Shown piece after piece: positions 43,916-54,052 of a stretch of 64,000 bases of DNA. The notes under the pieces were generated by a model that saw only the letters and a list, made by a program, of their open reading frames with translations, had not been told where the DNA came from and did no database searches. Numbering within the stretch: the first letter of the stretch is position 1; every line of letters begins with the position of its first letter. Origin of the DNA: Rouxiella chamberiensis (GTDB lineage: Bacteria; Pseudomonadota; Gammaproteobacteria; Enterobacterales; Enterobacteriaceae); NCBI RefSeq assembly GCF_026967475.1, contig NZ_CP114058.1, forward strand, positions 2,728,001 through 2,792,000, read 5' to 3'. Position numbers and translations under genes: made by a program.

Positions 43916-43947
43916 GGCGCTACGCCCTGTCGAATCAGGCGTAGCGC
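43916..43947 (-). terminator. hairpin after mdlB
   Basis: GCGCTACGCC (43917-43926) pairs perfectly with GGCGTAGCGC (43938-43947), about 30 bp after the mdlB stop. Read on the minus strand, CTAAAATTC follows, so the U-run is poor. Confidence 0.6.
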
Positions 43948-43978
43948 GCGTTGAAAAGCTGTCGAAAATGTGGAAACA

Positions 43979-45763
43979 CTACTCGGCGGAGGCGAGTTCT
44001 TCGCCTGCCAGTTGCAGTTGATACATCTGATAGTAGCGGCCTTTTTGCTGAAGCAGCTGAAGATGATTGCCCTGCTCCACTGCCTGACCGCGATGCAGCA
44101 CCAGAATGTTGTCGGCATCGACGATGGTCGACAAACGGTGTGCAATCACTACCAGCGTCGTCTGCTGGCGAATGGCCCGCAAGGCACGGGAAATCGCCTG
44201 TTCGGTACCGGAGTCGATATTGGCCGTTGCCTCGTCGAGGATCAAAATTTCGGGCGCTTGCACCAGAACGCGCGCCATCGCCAGCAATTGCTTCTGCCCC
44301 ACGGAGAGATTATTGCCCTGCTCGCCGAGACGGGTATTGATGCCTTCGGGCATCGCTTTTACCAGCGGCGCAAGCTGCACGGTTTCGAGCGCCAGCCACA
44401 CCTGCGCTTCGTCGACATCGCGGCCGAGTGTCACGTTGGCGAGCACCGATTCGGCCAATACCACCGGGTCCTGCTGCACCATCGCCACGCCTTTGCGCAG
44501 GCAGGAATGGGACAACGTCGTCAGCGAGCGGCCATCGACGCGGATATCCCCATGATTCAGCGGATAATAGCCCATCAGCAGATTCGCGAGCGTACTCTTG
44601 CCGCTGCCTGTGTGCCCGACCAGCGCCACAAACCCTCGTGACGGCACGTGTAGCGAGATGTTCTCCAGCACCATTTTGTCCTGACGGTAGGCAAAGGAGA
44701 CGTTGTCGAACTCGATTTCTCCGCTGGTCAACGGCGCGGTATCTTCACCGTACTCCTGCTGCGAACGGTCCATCAGGTCAAAGATACGTTCACCGGCGAC
44801 CACCGCCTGTTGCAGAATCGACTGTTGCGAAGTCAGCGCTATCAAAGGTTCGTTAAGTCGTGAAAGGTAGTTGATAAAGGCATACAGCACACCTACGCCA
44901 ATGCTGCCTTCTTCGCTGAAACCAAACAGCACCAGCAAACCGCACAGAATAAGTGAACCAAACAGGCTGAGCAGCGGACGCAGCAGAAAACCCTCCAGCT
45001 TCAGCGTTTTCATGCGCGCCAGATAGTGTGACTGACTGGCGCGGCTCAGGCGTTCGCCAAAGCGCTGCTGCTGGCGAAACTGCTGCACTACGCCCATGCC
45101 GTTGATCACTTCATTGAATCCGTCATTGATATCGGCCAGATAGCTGCGCACCTGACGCACGACCGGCGTGCTGTAGACCTGGTACAGCGCCATCACCACC
45201 AGCACGGCCGGGAAGATGCACGACGCAATCAGCGCCATTCGCCAGTCGAGTAAAAACATCGCCACCAGCATCGCGCCAATCAGGGCGATACTGCGCAATA
45301 CGGTCGAGACAACGGTGACATAAAGATCACGAATCACTTCCGTATCATTGGTTACGCGAGAAATAAGCTGCCCGACCGGCTGGGTATCGAAGGCGCTCAA
45401 CGGCTGGCGCAGTGCGGCATCCATCACTTCGGTACGCAGCCGCTGAACCACGCCAACCGCCGCGCGGTTAAACAGCAGCGCCTGCCAGTAGTGCAGACTG
45501 GCAGCCAGAATCTGCAACACGATAAAGGTCACCGCCAGCAGGCTGACCTTGCCCAGCGGCAACTCACCCTTGGCGACAAAGTGGTCGATGAAATAGCTGA
45601 TAAGGATAGGGCCGAGCACTTCGGCGGCGGCGGCAATCCACAACATGATGACCGCAATCGACAACGGTCGTCGGTAGGATTTTCCGTAGACCAGCAGGCG
45701 TTTCAGCGTCGGCCAGAGTTTTATTTTTTTGGCGGGCGGCGCGTTGGAAATAAGCTCACTCAT
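43979..45763 (-). CDS. mdlB: ABC exporter half-transporter MdlB (SmdB)
   Basis: 594 residues: six membrane helices then an ATPase domain. Walker [10 protein letters not shown], Walker [12 protein letters not shown], signature LSVGQKQ (Val for the usual Gly, as in E. coli MdlB). Forms a heterodimer with MdlA, whose stop overlaps this start (ATGA). Substrate not known for certain. Confidence 0.95.
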   Translation of the reverse strand: MSELISNAPPAKKIKLWPTLKRLLVYGKSYRRPLSIAVIMLWIAAAAEVLGPILISYFIDHFVAKGELPLGKVSLLAVTFIVLQILAASLHYWQALLFNRAAVGVVQRLRTEVMDAALRQPLSAFDTQPVGQLISRVTNDTEVIRDLYVTVVSTVLRSIALIGAMLVAMFLLDWRMALIASCIFPAVLVVMALYQVYSTPVVRQVRSYLADINDGFNEVINGMGVVQQFRQQQRFGERLSRASQSHYLARMKTLKLEGFLLRPLLSLFGSLILCGLLVLFGFSEEGSIGVGVLYAFINYLSRLNEPLIALTSQQSILQQAVVAGERIFDLMDRSQQEYGEDTAPLTSGEIEFDNVSFAYRQDKMVLENISLHVPSRGFVALVGHTGSGKSTLANLLMGYYPLNHGDIRVDGRSLTTLSHSCLRKGVAMVQQDPVVLAESVLANVTLGRDVDEAQVWLALETVQLAPLVKAMPEGINTRLGEQGNNLSVGQKQLLAMARVLVQAPEILILDEATANIDSGTEQAISRALRAIRQQTTLVVIAHRLSTIVDADNILVLHRGQAVEQGNHLQLLQQKGRYYQMYQLQLAGEELASAE

Positions 45764-47529
45764 GACAATTCTGGCTCCGGTTCGGCAGGAACATCATCCA
45801 GCGCCGCTTCAAGCTGTTGATAACGATTCATATCGCGATACCAGCCAGCATTCGACGCCAGCATCTCGTGGTCGCCCCGCTGAACCACGGTGCCTTTGTT
45901 GAAGACCAGGATCTCGGCGGCATCGACCAGCGCAGACAGGCGGTGAGCGCTGATAATGACCGTTTTATTGCTGCCCCACTGGCGCAGGTTTTGCAAAATC
46001 TGATGTTCCGTACGGCCATCGACGGCGCTGAGTGCGTCGTCAAGGATAAGAATTTCGGCATCGAGCAACAGCGCGCGCGCAATTGAAATACGCTGCTTCT
46101 GCCCGCCGGACAGCATGACGCCGCGCTCGCCGACCTCGGTTTCATAGCCTTGCGGCAGGCGCAGAATATCGTCGTGCACGCAGGCCATTCTGGCCGCCTG
46201 CTCAATCTGTTCGGTGGTCGCCTCCGGTCGGCCGAGCGCGATGTTTTGCGCAATGGTGTCGGAGAACAGAAACGGCGTCTGGCTGACGACCGCGAGTCTG
46301 GCGCGCCAGTCGTCGAGCAGCACGTTATCCAGCGACTTGCCCTGATAGGAGATGCTGCCCTGCGTGACGTCGAACTGGCGCTGCAACAAGGCCAGCAACG
46401 TACTTTTTCCGGAGCCGGTCGGGCCGCAAAGGCCGAGCATATTGCCCGACGCGAGACGAAACTGTACATCCTGCAAGGCGGGCGTGTCGGTTTGCGGATA
46501 CTGAAAACGGCGGATATTCACGTCGAGCGTGCTGCGATCGGCGGTTAGCGGTTGCGTGCCATCGACCACGCACGGCGCTTCTTCCAGCAGGCTGCGAATG
46601 CGGCTGTAGGCGGCGCTCCCGCGTTCGACAATATTAAACATCCAGGCCAGCGCCAGCATCGGCCAGATCATCAGGCCAAGATACATCACGAAACTGGTCA
46701 ATTGGCCGAGTGTCAGGTAGCCATTGACCACCATCCAGCTACCGCCGCCAATCGCCAGCAGGTTGGCCATCGCGATAGAGACATAAATAGTGGGATCAAA
46801 ACGGGCATCGACACGCGCCACGCGCATGTTTTTAAAACCGGTGTCTTCGGCCACTTCGGCAAACTGCGAGGATTGATGATTCTCGAGACCAAACGCCTTG
46901 ATCATGCGAATGCTGGTCAGACTCTCCTGCGCCTGATCGTTTAGCGACGAAAACGCCGCCTGCGCAACCTTGAATCGCTGATGCAGCTGATCGCCGTAGC
47001 GCTTGATAACTGCCGCCATAATCGGCATCGGCACCAGCGAAAGCAGGGTCAGTTCCCAGCTGATTTGCGTCGCCATGACAATCAGCACGGCAAGCCCCAT
47101 CACCAGCGAATCCACCAGCGTCAGCACGCCTTCGCCCGCCGCAAATACCACCCGGTCGACATCATTGGTGGCGCGCGCAATCAGGTCACCGGTGCGGTGA
47201 CGTAAATAAAATGCCGGATGCTGACGACTCAGCTGACGATAGAAATTTTGACGCAGCTCGACGGCGAGCTGATAAGACGCGCCGAAAAGCAACACGCGCC
47301 AGACATAGCGCAGCAGATAGACCAGCACCGCCGTGCCCAGAATCAGGCCCAGCCAGCCGAAAAGCTTGCCGGAAGGGAGTGTCTTACTGGTCACGCCATC
47401 GATAATAATCCCCACCAGTTTGGGTGGCAGAAGTTGCAGGATAGCAATGATGATTAACAGAGCGACGGCACCCAGATACCTTTGCCATTCACGGCGGAAG
47501 TACCAGGCCAGTTGAGCGAACAGTCTCAC
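45760..47529 (-). CDS. mdlA: ABC exporter half-transporter MdlA (SmdA)
   Basis: 589 residues (E. coli 590). Six-helix exporter domain starting [20 protein letters not shown], then ATPase: Walker [10 protein letters not shown], signature LSGGQKQR, Walker [12 protein letters not shown]. Asp where MdlB has the catalytic Glu suggests a degenerate site in this half, usual for heterodimeric exporters. GTG start, as in E. coli. Pair mdlA-mdlB is one operon. Confidence 0.95.
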   Translation of the reverse strand: MRLFAQLAWYFRREWQRYLGAVALLIIIAILQLLPPKLVGIIIDGVTSKTLPSGKLFGWLGLILGTAVLVYLLRYVWRVLLFGASYQLAVELRQNFYRQLSRQHPAFYLRHRTGDLIARATNDVDRVVFAAGEGVLTLVDSLVMGLAVLIVMATQISWELTLLSLVPMPIMAAVIKRYGDQLHQRFKVAQAAFSSLNDQAQESLTSIRMIKAFGLENHQSSQFAEVAEDTGFKNMRVARVDARFDPTIYVSIAMANLLAIGGGSWMVVNGYLTLGQLTSFVMYLGLMIWPMLALAWMFNIVERGSAAYSRIRSLLEEAPCVVDGTQPLTADRSTLDVNIRRFQYPQTDTPALQDVQFRLASGNMLGLCGPTGSGKSTLLALLQRQFDVTQGSISYQGKSLDNVLLDDWRARLAVVSQTPFLFSDTIAQNIALGRPEATTEQIEQAARMACVHDDILRLPQGYETEVGERGVMLSGGQKQRISIARALLLDAEILILDDALSAVDGRTEHQILQNLRQWGSNKTVIISAHRLSALVDAAEILVFNKGTVVQRGDHEMLASNAGWYRDMNRYQQLEAALDDVPAEPEPELS

Positions 47530-47677
47530 GCAGATTTTTCCATGATTGTAGATGTTAGTTTTTGCATTGACCAGAGTAGCGTTGAATTACGGGATTCGCG
47601 TTGATTTCCATGATTCGCTTTGTTTGACGCGTCTAGAATAACACCGATGACCCGCCCTTCTCATGAAAGTTTTTTAC

Positions 47678-48133
47678 CTAAAGTGGCAAATGCGTGGTCG
47701 ACTTGATGCGCTCCATCGCGAAGTTGGAAGTGACATCGAGCAGGCCGGGCACGGCACTGACCAGCTTTTTATAGAAGTTATCATAGCTTTTCATGTCGGC
47801 GACCTGCACCTGCATCAGGTAGTCGAATTCTCCGGCCATGCGATAGAACGACAGCACTTCGGGAAAGGACTCAACCTGCTCGACAAAATTCTGATACCAC
47901 TGACTGCTGTGCTGCTGGGTTTTGATGCGCACGAAAGCCGTCAGGCTCAGGCCGAGTTTTTCGCCGTCAAGCAGCGCCACCCGCCCACGAATAATGCCTT
48001 CTTCTTCCAGCCTTTTGACCCGCTTCCAGCAGGGCGTCGAGGTCAGATTTACGGCGTCGGCCAGTTCGCCAAGCGACAGCGTACAGTCCTCTTGCAGCAT
48101 CGCCAGCAGCTTACGGTCAATTTTATCTATCAT
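47678..48133 (-). CDS. decR: Lrp/AsnC-family cysteine-responsive regulator DecR (YbaO)
   Basis: 151 residues. Starts [20 protein letters not shown]; helix-turn-helix [21 protein letters not shown] ligand domain with [15 protein letters not shown]. coli DecR activates cysteine detoxification genes cyuPA. Start set at the ATG matching E. coli; 26 upstream codons are discarded. Divergent from a PLP enzyme gene over 120 bp, which is a plausible target. Confidence 0.93.
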   Translation of the reverse strand: MIDKIDRKLLAMLQEDCTLSLGELADAVNLTSTPCWKRVKRLEEEGIIRGRVALLDGEKLGLSLTAFVRIKTQQHSSQWYQNFVEQVESFPEVLSFYRMAGEFDYLMQVQVADMKSYDNFYKKLVSAVPGLLDVTSNFAMERIKSTTHLPL

Positions 48134-48253
48134 TTGGCGCTCCGAGAGAAAATCTTTCTCTAAAATTGCCGTTATCAACCAAAAATAGCAATCCTTTTTC
48201 CCGGGGAGCACGGTAATCTACCGTTCTCTACCTTTTAATACCGGAAGCTTCAC

Positions 48254-49298
48254 ATGAACGACTGCTGGGTCAAAAACGCCATCAAAGAGATCGACGCAGA
48301 TTTTCAGCGTTCAGCCGACACCCATCTTATTCGCCTGGCCATCGCCGATTTTCCGGGCATCCCGCTTTACCTCAAAGATGAAAGCACGCATCCGACGGGC
48401 AGTCTGAAACATCGTCTGGCGCGTTCACTGTTTCTTTACGGCCTATGCAACGGCTGGATCAAGGAAAATACGCCGATCATCGAGTCTTCGTCGGGCAGCA
48501 CTGCCATTTCAGAAGCCTACTTCGCGCGCCTGCTTGGCCTGCCGTTTATTGCCGTCATGCCCGCCTGCACTGCGCCGCGAAAAATTCAGCAGATCGAATT
48601 TTACGGCGGTCGTTGCCACTTTGTTGAGAACTCGAGCCAGATTTATGCGGCCTCCGAACAGCTGGCAAAAGAGTTGAACGGTCATTATATGGATCAGTTC
48701 ACCTACGCCGAGCGCGCAACCGACTGGCGCGGCAACAATAATATCGCCGAAAGTATTTATCGCCAGATGGCGCTCGAGCCGTCACCCGGTTCCGCGCTAT
48801 ATCGTCATGAGCGCCGGAACCGGGGGCACTTCGGCAACGTTGGGGCGTTATATTCGCTATCAGGGACATCAGACGGAGCTTGTGGTCGTCGACCCCGAGA
48901 ATTCGGTGTTCCATGACAGTTATCAGCAAAACGACAAGACGACCGTCGCCGCGTGCAGCAGCAGAATTGAAGGTATTGGTCGTCCGCGGGTCGAGCCTTC
49001 CTTCCTGCCGGGCGTGATTGACCGCATGATGCGCGTGCCCGATGCCGCCAGCGTTGCGACCGTGCACTGGCTGGAAACCATGCTGGGCCGCAAGGTCGGA
49101 GGGTCGACCGGTACCAATGTCTGGGGCGCGTTGCAGCTTGCCGAAGAGATGCGCGCGCGCGGTGAAAAAGGCGCTATCGTGACGCTGCTTTGCGACAGCG
49201 GCGAGCGTTATCAGCACACCTATTTCAATCCGCACTGGGTGGCCGAAAACCTCGGCGACCTGTCACCCTATCGCGAAAAGCTGCACGGCTTACGCTAG
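48254..49298 (+). CDS. PLP-dependent cysteine synthase-like enzyme (frameshifted)
   Basis: Fold-type II PLP enzyme (cysteine synthase/CBS family). The candidate PLP lysine is in [12 protein letters not shown] near residue 52, and [11 protein letters not shown] resembles the substrate/phosphate loop. The frame shifts at about 48782-48790 (most simply an extra T), after which the second half continues [20 protein letters not shown], which supplies the PLP-phosphate GTGGT motif, and ends KLHGLR. Corrected length 347. Diverging from decR, so probably a cysteine desulfidase/lyase or related sulfur enzyme induced by cysteine; inference. Not in the E. coli order. Confidence 0.82.
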
Positions 49299-49315
49299 AC
49301 ATGCTGTCTAGCTAA

Positions 49316-49343
49316 TAAAAAAGCCGACGGGAAAACGTCGGCT
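49316..49343 (-). terminator. terminator after cof
   Basis: AGCCGACG (49322-49329) pairs with CGTCGGCT (49336-49343); on the minus strand six U follow. A second perfect hairpin, GCTAGAC/GTCTAGC (49294-49300, 49306-49312), overlaps the PLP gene's stop codon. Confidence 0.8.
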
Positions 49344-49401
49344 GGCTGTAATGCCCAAGTTTACGGGGGACGATAACTCGGGTAACCCTTATTCGACTCG
49401 C

Positions 49402-50250
49402 TTATTCAAACGAAAAGGACTCCAATGAATAAGGCCGATCGGGGTAATTCAGCCAATGTTGTAAAAAGTGTGACACGGCCTGATCCTTGCAGTGGCCGAT
49501 TACCTCAAGCTGCGCGGCGTGCTCCCGCAGGAGCGGCAGTGCATTGCCCATGACCAGTCCTCGTCCTACGCTGTGCAGCATTTCACGATCGTTCATGGCA
49601 TCGCCAAAGGCCATGCACTCGGCAAGGGGGATCTCGAGCCTGTCCGTCAGCAGCGCCAGCGCGCTGCCCTTGTTGCTGCCTGCGGGCATTACGTCCAGAC
49701 AGTCATGCGCCGAAAAGCAGAAGTCGAGACGATTGCCGAAGTGGCTTTCAAGCACCGGCACCAACTCTGCCAGCACCTCGTGCGGCGCGCAGAAGCAGAC
49801 TTTGCTGTTGCCCGTCGCCGGTATTTTCGCCAGCTCGACCACTTGATAGCGAAAACCGCTGAACGCGTGGGCGTGAAGCAGTTCGGGATTGTCATGATGG
49901 GTAAACCAGCCGTCATCGCGAAATACATGCAGACTGGCCGGTGTGCGCCAATCGTGGCCGACAAGCTCGCGGAAACTGTCTTCGGGAAGATTGCTGGCAT
50001 GCAGCAAGGTTCCGTCGAGTGCGTGTACGCGCGTGCCGTTGCCGGTGATGAGATAACCCGGAATATCGATATTGGCGAGCACCTGTTTCATTTCGAGATA
50101 ATGACGACCGGTCGCGAACGTCAGGGTCACGGCGCGCGCGGCCAACTGGCGCAAGGTATGTAGCGTTTTGTCACCCAACTGGTGATTCGGCATCAAAAGC
50201 GTGCCATCCATATCAAAAGCGGCCAGACGAAACGTATTGTTGTCTCTCAC
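49402..50250 (-). CDS. cof: HMP-PP phosphatase Cof (HAD family)
   Basis: 282 residues (E. coli 272). HAD motif I DMDGTLL (about 14-20), motif III NKGSAL, motif IV FGDAMNDREML. Cof hydrolyses the thiamine precursor HMP-PP and other phosphates. GTG start, with GGAGG nine bases upstream; no better ATG lies before motif I. Neighbour order matches E. coli apart from the inserted PLP gene. Confidence 0.93.
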   Translation of the reverse strand: MRDNNTFRLAAFDMDGTLLMPNHQLGDKTLHTLRQLAARAVTLTFATGRHYLEMKQVLANIDIPGYLITGNGTRVHALDGTLLHASNLPEDSFRELVGHDWRTPASLHVFRDDGWFTHHDNPELLHAHAFSGFRYQVVELAKIPATGNSKVCFCAPHEVLAELVPVLESHFGNRLDFCFSAHDCLDVMPAGSNKGSALALLTDRLEIPLAECMAFGDAMNDREMLHSVGRGLVMGNALPLLREHAAQLEVIGHCKDQAVSHFLQHWLNYPDRPYSLESFSFE

Positions 50251-50378
50251 TCTGTCATTCCTCCTCTACCCGAATGCGATCTCCACCGCGTTTCGCGCAA
50301 TCATTGTCGGAAAAAAGTATCGCCTGCTATATGCTGAACAAATAGTGACATCTTGATAAAAACTGTTCCGGATTTATT

Positions 50379-52118
50379 ATGCGCCTGCAGCATCGCCTCA
50401 ATCAGTATCAGCGTTTGTTCAGTAAAACCGGCCTGAAGTCTTGTCCTGTCACCGTGGGCGAACTGGCGGCGATTTTTTCTGCAGTGAGCGCCATACCCGC
50501 ACGTTGCTCACGCAGTTTCAACAGGCAGGATGGATCCACTGGTCGGCACAGGCAGGACGCGGAAAACGTGCCATCATCACTTGTCTGCAAACGCCCGACA
50601 GCCTGCGGGAAGGCTATCTGCAAAAATTGCTCAATGAGGGCGATCATTCGGCAGCGCTGCAACTCAGCCAGGTGGATCCGAGGCATCTCAATGATTTACT
50701 GGTTCCTCATCTGGGTGCGCAGTGGCAGGAAGATGCCCCCACACTGCGTATTCCGTTTTATCGCGAGTTGCAAAAGCTGGACCCGCAAACATTGACCGGC
50801 CGTGCAGAAACAGCACATTGCGCATACCCTGCACGCCGGGCTGACGCGTTTTGTCACGGGCAGCGCAGTGCCGCAGCCGGATCTCGCCCACCACTGGCAA
50901 CTCGCCGAAAACGGCTATGTCTGGCAATTCTTTCTGCGCAGCCAACTCTATTGGCATAACGGCGAACCGTTGCTGGGCAGACAGCTGTGCCAGATTTTCG
51001 AGCGGCTGCGCCATTCGCCGCGCAGCCGACATCACCTGCAAAACGTGGCAGCCATTACACAGCCGCATGCTCTGTGCCTGCAATTTCGTCTTCACGTACC
51101 CGATTACTGGCTGGCGCATCGCCTTGCCGATCTTGGCTGTCTTCTGTTTCATCTTGATGAACCGACCGTCGGCGCAGGACCTTTCAGGCTGGCGCATTTC
51201 GCCCCGGAAAGGGTCAGGCTCGAGCAGAATCCCTATTATCCGCTGCAACGCCCTTATCTTTCGGCGATCGAATACTGGATCTCGCCGAAGCTGTTCGACG
51301 AGGCCACGCGCGGCCAGATAAGCCTTCAGCATCCTGTGCGCATTGTACTTGGGGAACAACGCGACATGGCGCACGTCAGGCCGGTCAAACGCAGTACCAG
51401 TCTGGGGTTTGGCTATCTGGCGCTGAATCTGCGCCGCAACGGATTGAGTCAACGACAGGCGCGAAAAATCGTTGCGCTCATCCATCAATCAGGGCTGCTG
51501 GATAACCTGCCCATCGACCGCAATCTGGTGACCCGTAGCCGAGAGTTGCTGCCCGGCTGGCCGCTGCCTTCGTTTATGGGTCACGACCGCGCTACCTTGC
51601 AAGGGCCTGATGAACCGCTGCCGCCTACGCTTACGCTGTTGTTTCATCCGCCCGTCGAGCTTGAGCTGTTCGCCGATGCGCTCAAGTCTTTGCTGGCGGC
51701 ACAAGGCTGTGTGCTGGAGACGCGTTTTCACTCCGGCAGGCTATGGGAAAACGCGGAGCAACTGGCCGACATCGATTTACTGCTGGGCGACCGGTTGATT
51801 GGCGAAGCGCCGGTCGCGACCCTTGAAAACTGGCTGCGGCAGGATCCGTTATGGGACGCCATACTCGACGACGAGGCGCGGCGCGCGCAACAGCAATGTC
51901 TCTTGGCCATTCAGCAGCACCCGGATCCGACCCTACGGGAAGCGCAGCTGCGCGCGCATTTCTTTCGGCTGATGCAGCAATGCAGCATTACGCCGCTGTT
52001 TAATTATCAGTATCAGGTCAGTGCACCGCCGGGCGTCAATGGCGTGCAGTTGACAGCCTGGGGCTGGTTCGATTTCTGTCGTGCCTGGCTGCCGCCGCCC
52101 ATCGGCCAGACGGATTGA
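50379..52118 (+). CDS. ybaE: SgrR-type regulator/solute-binding protein YbaE (two compensating frameshifts)
   Basis: N-terminal winged helix then an extracellular solute-binding (SBP_5-like) domain, as in SgrR. The frame goes 0, 2, 0. A T7 is called T6 (50473-50478), hiding FFCSERHTRTLLTQFQQAGW; an extra C (50800-50801) hides the join at LTGVQKQHIAHTL. Correcting both gives 579 residues (E. coli 566). Ligand and targets unknown. Directly upstream of queC, same strand. Confidence 0.88.
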
Positions 52119-52211
52119 TTTTTGCTATTAACCCGCGCAAAACGTCAGTAACATACCGCCATTGAACGCCGTAGCCGTTTCTACGGCCTTAACGAAATAT
52201 AGGGTATCAAG

Positions 52212-52910
52212 ATGAAAAGAGCCGTTGTGGTATTCAGTGGCGGTCAGGACTCCACCACCTGTCTGGTGCAGGCGCTGACACAATATGACGAAGTCCACTG
52301 CATTACCTTTGATTATGGCCAGCGCCATCGTGCCGAAATCGAGATTGCACAGAAACTGTCGGTCGAGCTGGGTGCCAAGGCGCACAAAGTGCTCGATGTC
52401 GGTCTGCTCAACGAACTGGCCGTCAGCAGCCTTACCCGCGACAATATTCCGGTGCCTCAATATGGCGAAGGCGATGCCAATGCGCTACCAAGCACCTTTG
52501 TGCCGGGCCGTAATATTCTGTTCCTTACGCTGGCCGCCATCTATGCCTACCAGATTCAGGCCGAAGCGGTCATAACCGGCGTATGCGAAACAGACTTCTC
52601 CGGTTATCCGGACTGTCGTGACGAATTCGTCAAGGCGCTGAACCATGCCGTTTCATTGGGCATCGCGCGCGATATCCGTTTCGAAACACCGCTGATGTGG
52701 CTCAACAAGGCCGAAACCTGGGCACTTGCCGACTACTATGGGCAACTGCCGCTTGTCCGCAACAAGACACTGACCTGCTATAACGGCATCGCCGGAGACG
52801 GCTGCGGTGAATGCGCCGCCTGCCATCTGCGGGCAAAAGGACTGCACGAATACCAGCAGGATCCCGATGCCATCAAAGCCAGCCTGAAACAGAAAACGGC
52901 GCTGGTTTAA
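52212..52910 (+). CDS. queC: 7-cyano-7-deazaguanine synthase QueC
   Basis: Makes preQ0 from CDG with ATP and ammonia, for queuosine tRNA modification. 232 residues (E. coli 231). PP-loop [11 protein letters not shown] (about 8-18) and the C-terminal zinc Cys cluster [14 protein letters not shown]. 93 bp after ybaE; I see no preQ1 riboswitch in that gap. Confidence 0.97.
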   Translation: MKRAVVVFSGGQDSTTCLVQALTQYDEVHCITFDYGQRHRAEIEIAQKLSVELGAKAHKVLDVGLLNELAVSSLTRDNIPVPQYGEGDANALPSTFVPGRNILFLTLAAIYAYQIQAEAVITGVCETDFSGYPDCRDEFVKALNHAVSLGIARDIRFETPLMWLNKAETWALADYYGQLPLVRNKTLTCYNGIAGDGCGECAACHLRAKGLHEYQQDPDAIKASLKQKTALV

Positions 52911-52941
52911 ATTCGCGACATTTACCGCCTATCTTGTTCGT

Positions 52942-52964
52942 GTTGCAGCCCATGCCGCTGCAAC
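52942..52964. terminator. hairpin between convergent queC and fadM
   Basis: GTTGCAGC (52942-52949) and GCTGCAAC (52957-52964), loop ccatgcc. Perfect eight-base stem, no U-run on either side. The 3' arm and following CATGAATGACGG resemble an arm of the dispersed repeat seen at 20202, so it may be a decayed copy. Confidence 0.45.
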
Positions 52965-52994
52965 ATGAATGACGGCGGCGATAGCCGTAAATGC

Positions 52995-53387
52995 TTACTC
53001 TTCCAGCTCTTTCAGTTTCTCACGCAACTCACCTTCCAGCGGCAATGCCTTCTGCGTGCGCAGGTCGATACAGACAAAAGTCAGTGTGGCATCCACCACC
53101 GTTTCGTCGTTACAGGTTATCACCTGTTTTAGCACCCCGCTCCTGCCGTTGAGCTGTTCCAGTTGACTGTCTATTAACAGCACGTCACCCAGCACGGCGG
53201 GCCGACGGTAGTTGATATTGATGTTAACCAGAATAAAGGCAATATGGTTTTGCGCCATCCATTTAAAACCTTCCTTGTTGTCGAGCCATTCCCAGCGCGC
53301 CGTTTCAAGAAACTCAAGATAACGAGCATTGTTGACGTGCCGATAGACATCAATGTGAAATCCGCGAACCTTCAACGTTGTTTGCAT
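52995..53387 (-). CDS. fadM: long-chain acyl-CoA thioesterase FadM (YbaW)
   Basis: 130 residues (E. coli 132). Single hotdog domain of the 4-hydroxybenzoyl-CoA thioesterase type; catalytic region HIDVYRHVNNARYLEFLETA. In E. coli it clears 3,5-tetradecadienoyl-CoA during oleate oxidation, under FadR. Convergent with queC. Confidence 0.94.
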   Translation of the reverse strand: MQTTLKVRGFHIDVYRHVNNARYLEFLETARWEWLDNKEGFKWMAQNHIAFILVNININYRRPAVLGDVLLIDSQLEQLNGRSGVLKQVITCNDETVVDATLTFVCIDLRTQKALPLEGELREKLKELEE

Positions 53388-53520
53388 AGTGATTGCCTGC
53401 CTCCATAAAAAAGTGATCCCGGACAGCGCAGCGTACGCGACGCGCCAACTGGTCGGACTTCTTTCAGGTTAGCAGAAGAACGCGGCGAAAAAAGTCTCGC
53501 CCTCATCGCCGCGATCCGTA

Positions 53521-53904
53521 TCACAATTTCAAACGCGATTGATTACGTTGAAATAATGCAGGTCCAATGCCCGGAACTTCCTGTAATTGCTCAATCTGGG
53601 TGAAGGGCCCCATCTCTTCGCGATACTCCACGATGGTCTGCCCTTTCTTGAGTCCTACACCATTAAGGGCTTTCGAAAACTCGACAGCGCTGGCCTTGTT
53701 CATGCTAACCTTCTCTTCTTCGGCCTGACTGGCTGCCGCCTCTTTCACGGCCTTCTTGTCGGCAGATTTCTCTTTGCCTGCCGACTTGCCGACACTGCTC
53801 GCGGTTGTACTTTTCGCCGCCCCTTCCGTTGCCGCCTGTACGCCGAGCGGCATCACCGCCAGTCCAAAAACCAAAGCCAGTGTGCTCATTGACATCTTTT
53901 TCAT
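53521..53904 (-). CDS. ybaV: ComEA-like helix-hairpin-helix protein YbaV
   Basis: 127 residues. Signal peptide MKKMSMSTLALVFGLAVMPLGVQA (cut after QA), an Ala/Lys/Ser-rich linker, then a ComEA-type HhH repeat: MNKASAVEFSKALNGVGLKK and LQEVPGIGPALFQRN. Periplasmic, probably DNA-binding. Start at 53904 with GGAGG; the longer frame upstream is not coding. ppiD lies upstream on the same strand, with a terminator between. Confidence 0.9.
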   Translation of the reverse strand: MKKMSMSTLALVFGLAVMPLGVQAATEGAAKSTTASSVGKSAGKEKSADKKAVKEAAASQAEEEKVSMNKASAVEFSKALNGVGLKKGQTIVEYREEMGPFTQIEQLQEVPGIGPALFQRNQSRLKL

Positions 53905-53987
53905 GCTGTAATCCTCCGTGTTGTTGACAGCACGGACAGAGTGGCGCAGCGCGAGAGGAACTACAAACGGCAGAGTTTGGAAATGGA

Positions 53988-54011
53988 AAAGGCCGCGAAA
54001 GCGGCCTTCAG
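53988..54011 (-). terminator. terminator after ppiD
   Basis: GGCCGC (53991-53996) pairs with GCGGCC (54001-54006) around GAAA; minus-strand TTTTCC follows. Lies just past the ppiD stop. Confidence 0.8.
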
Positions 54012-54052
54012 GTATTGCAGCGTGTTGCAGAGAGGCTCCGGGGAGCCTCGCA

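Noticed and set aside
43979..45763. MdlB signature LSVGQ taken as a damaged ABC motif
   Set aside because: E. coli MdlB has the same substitution, so it is normal for this half-transporter.
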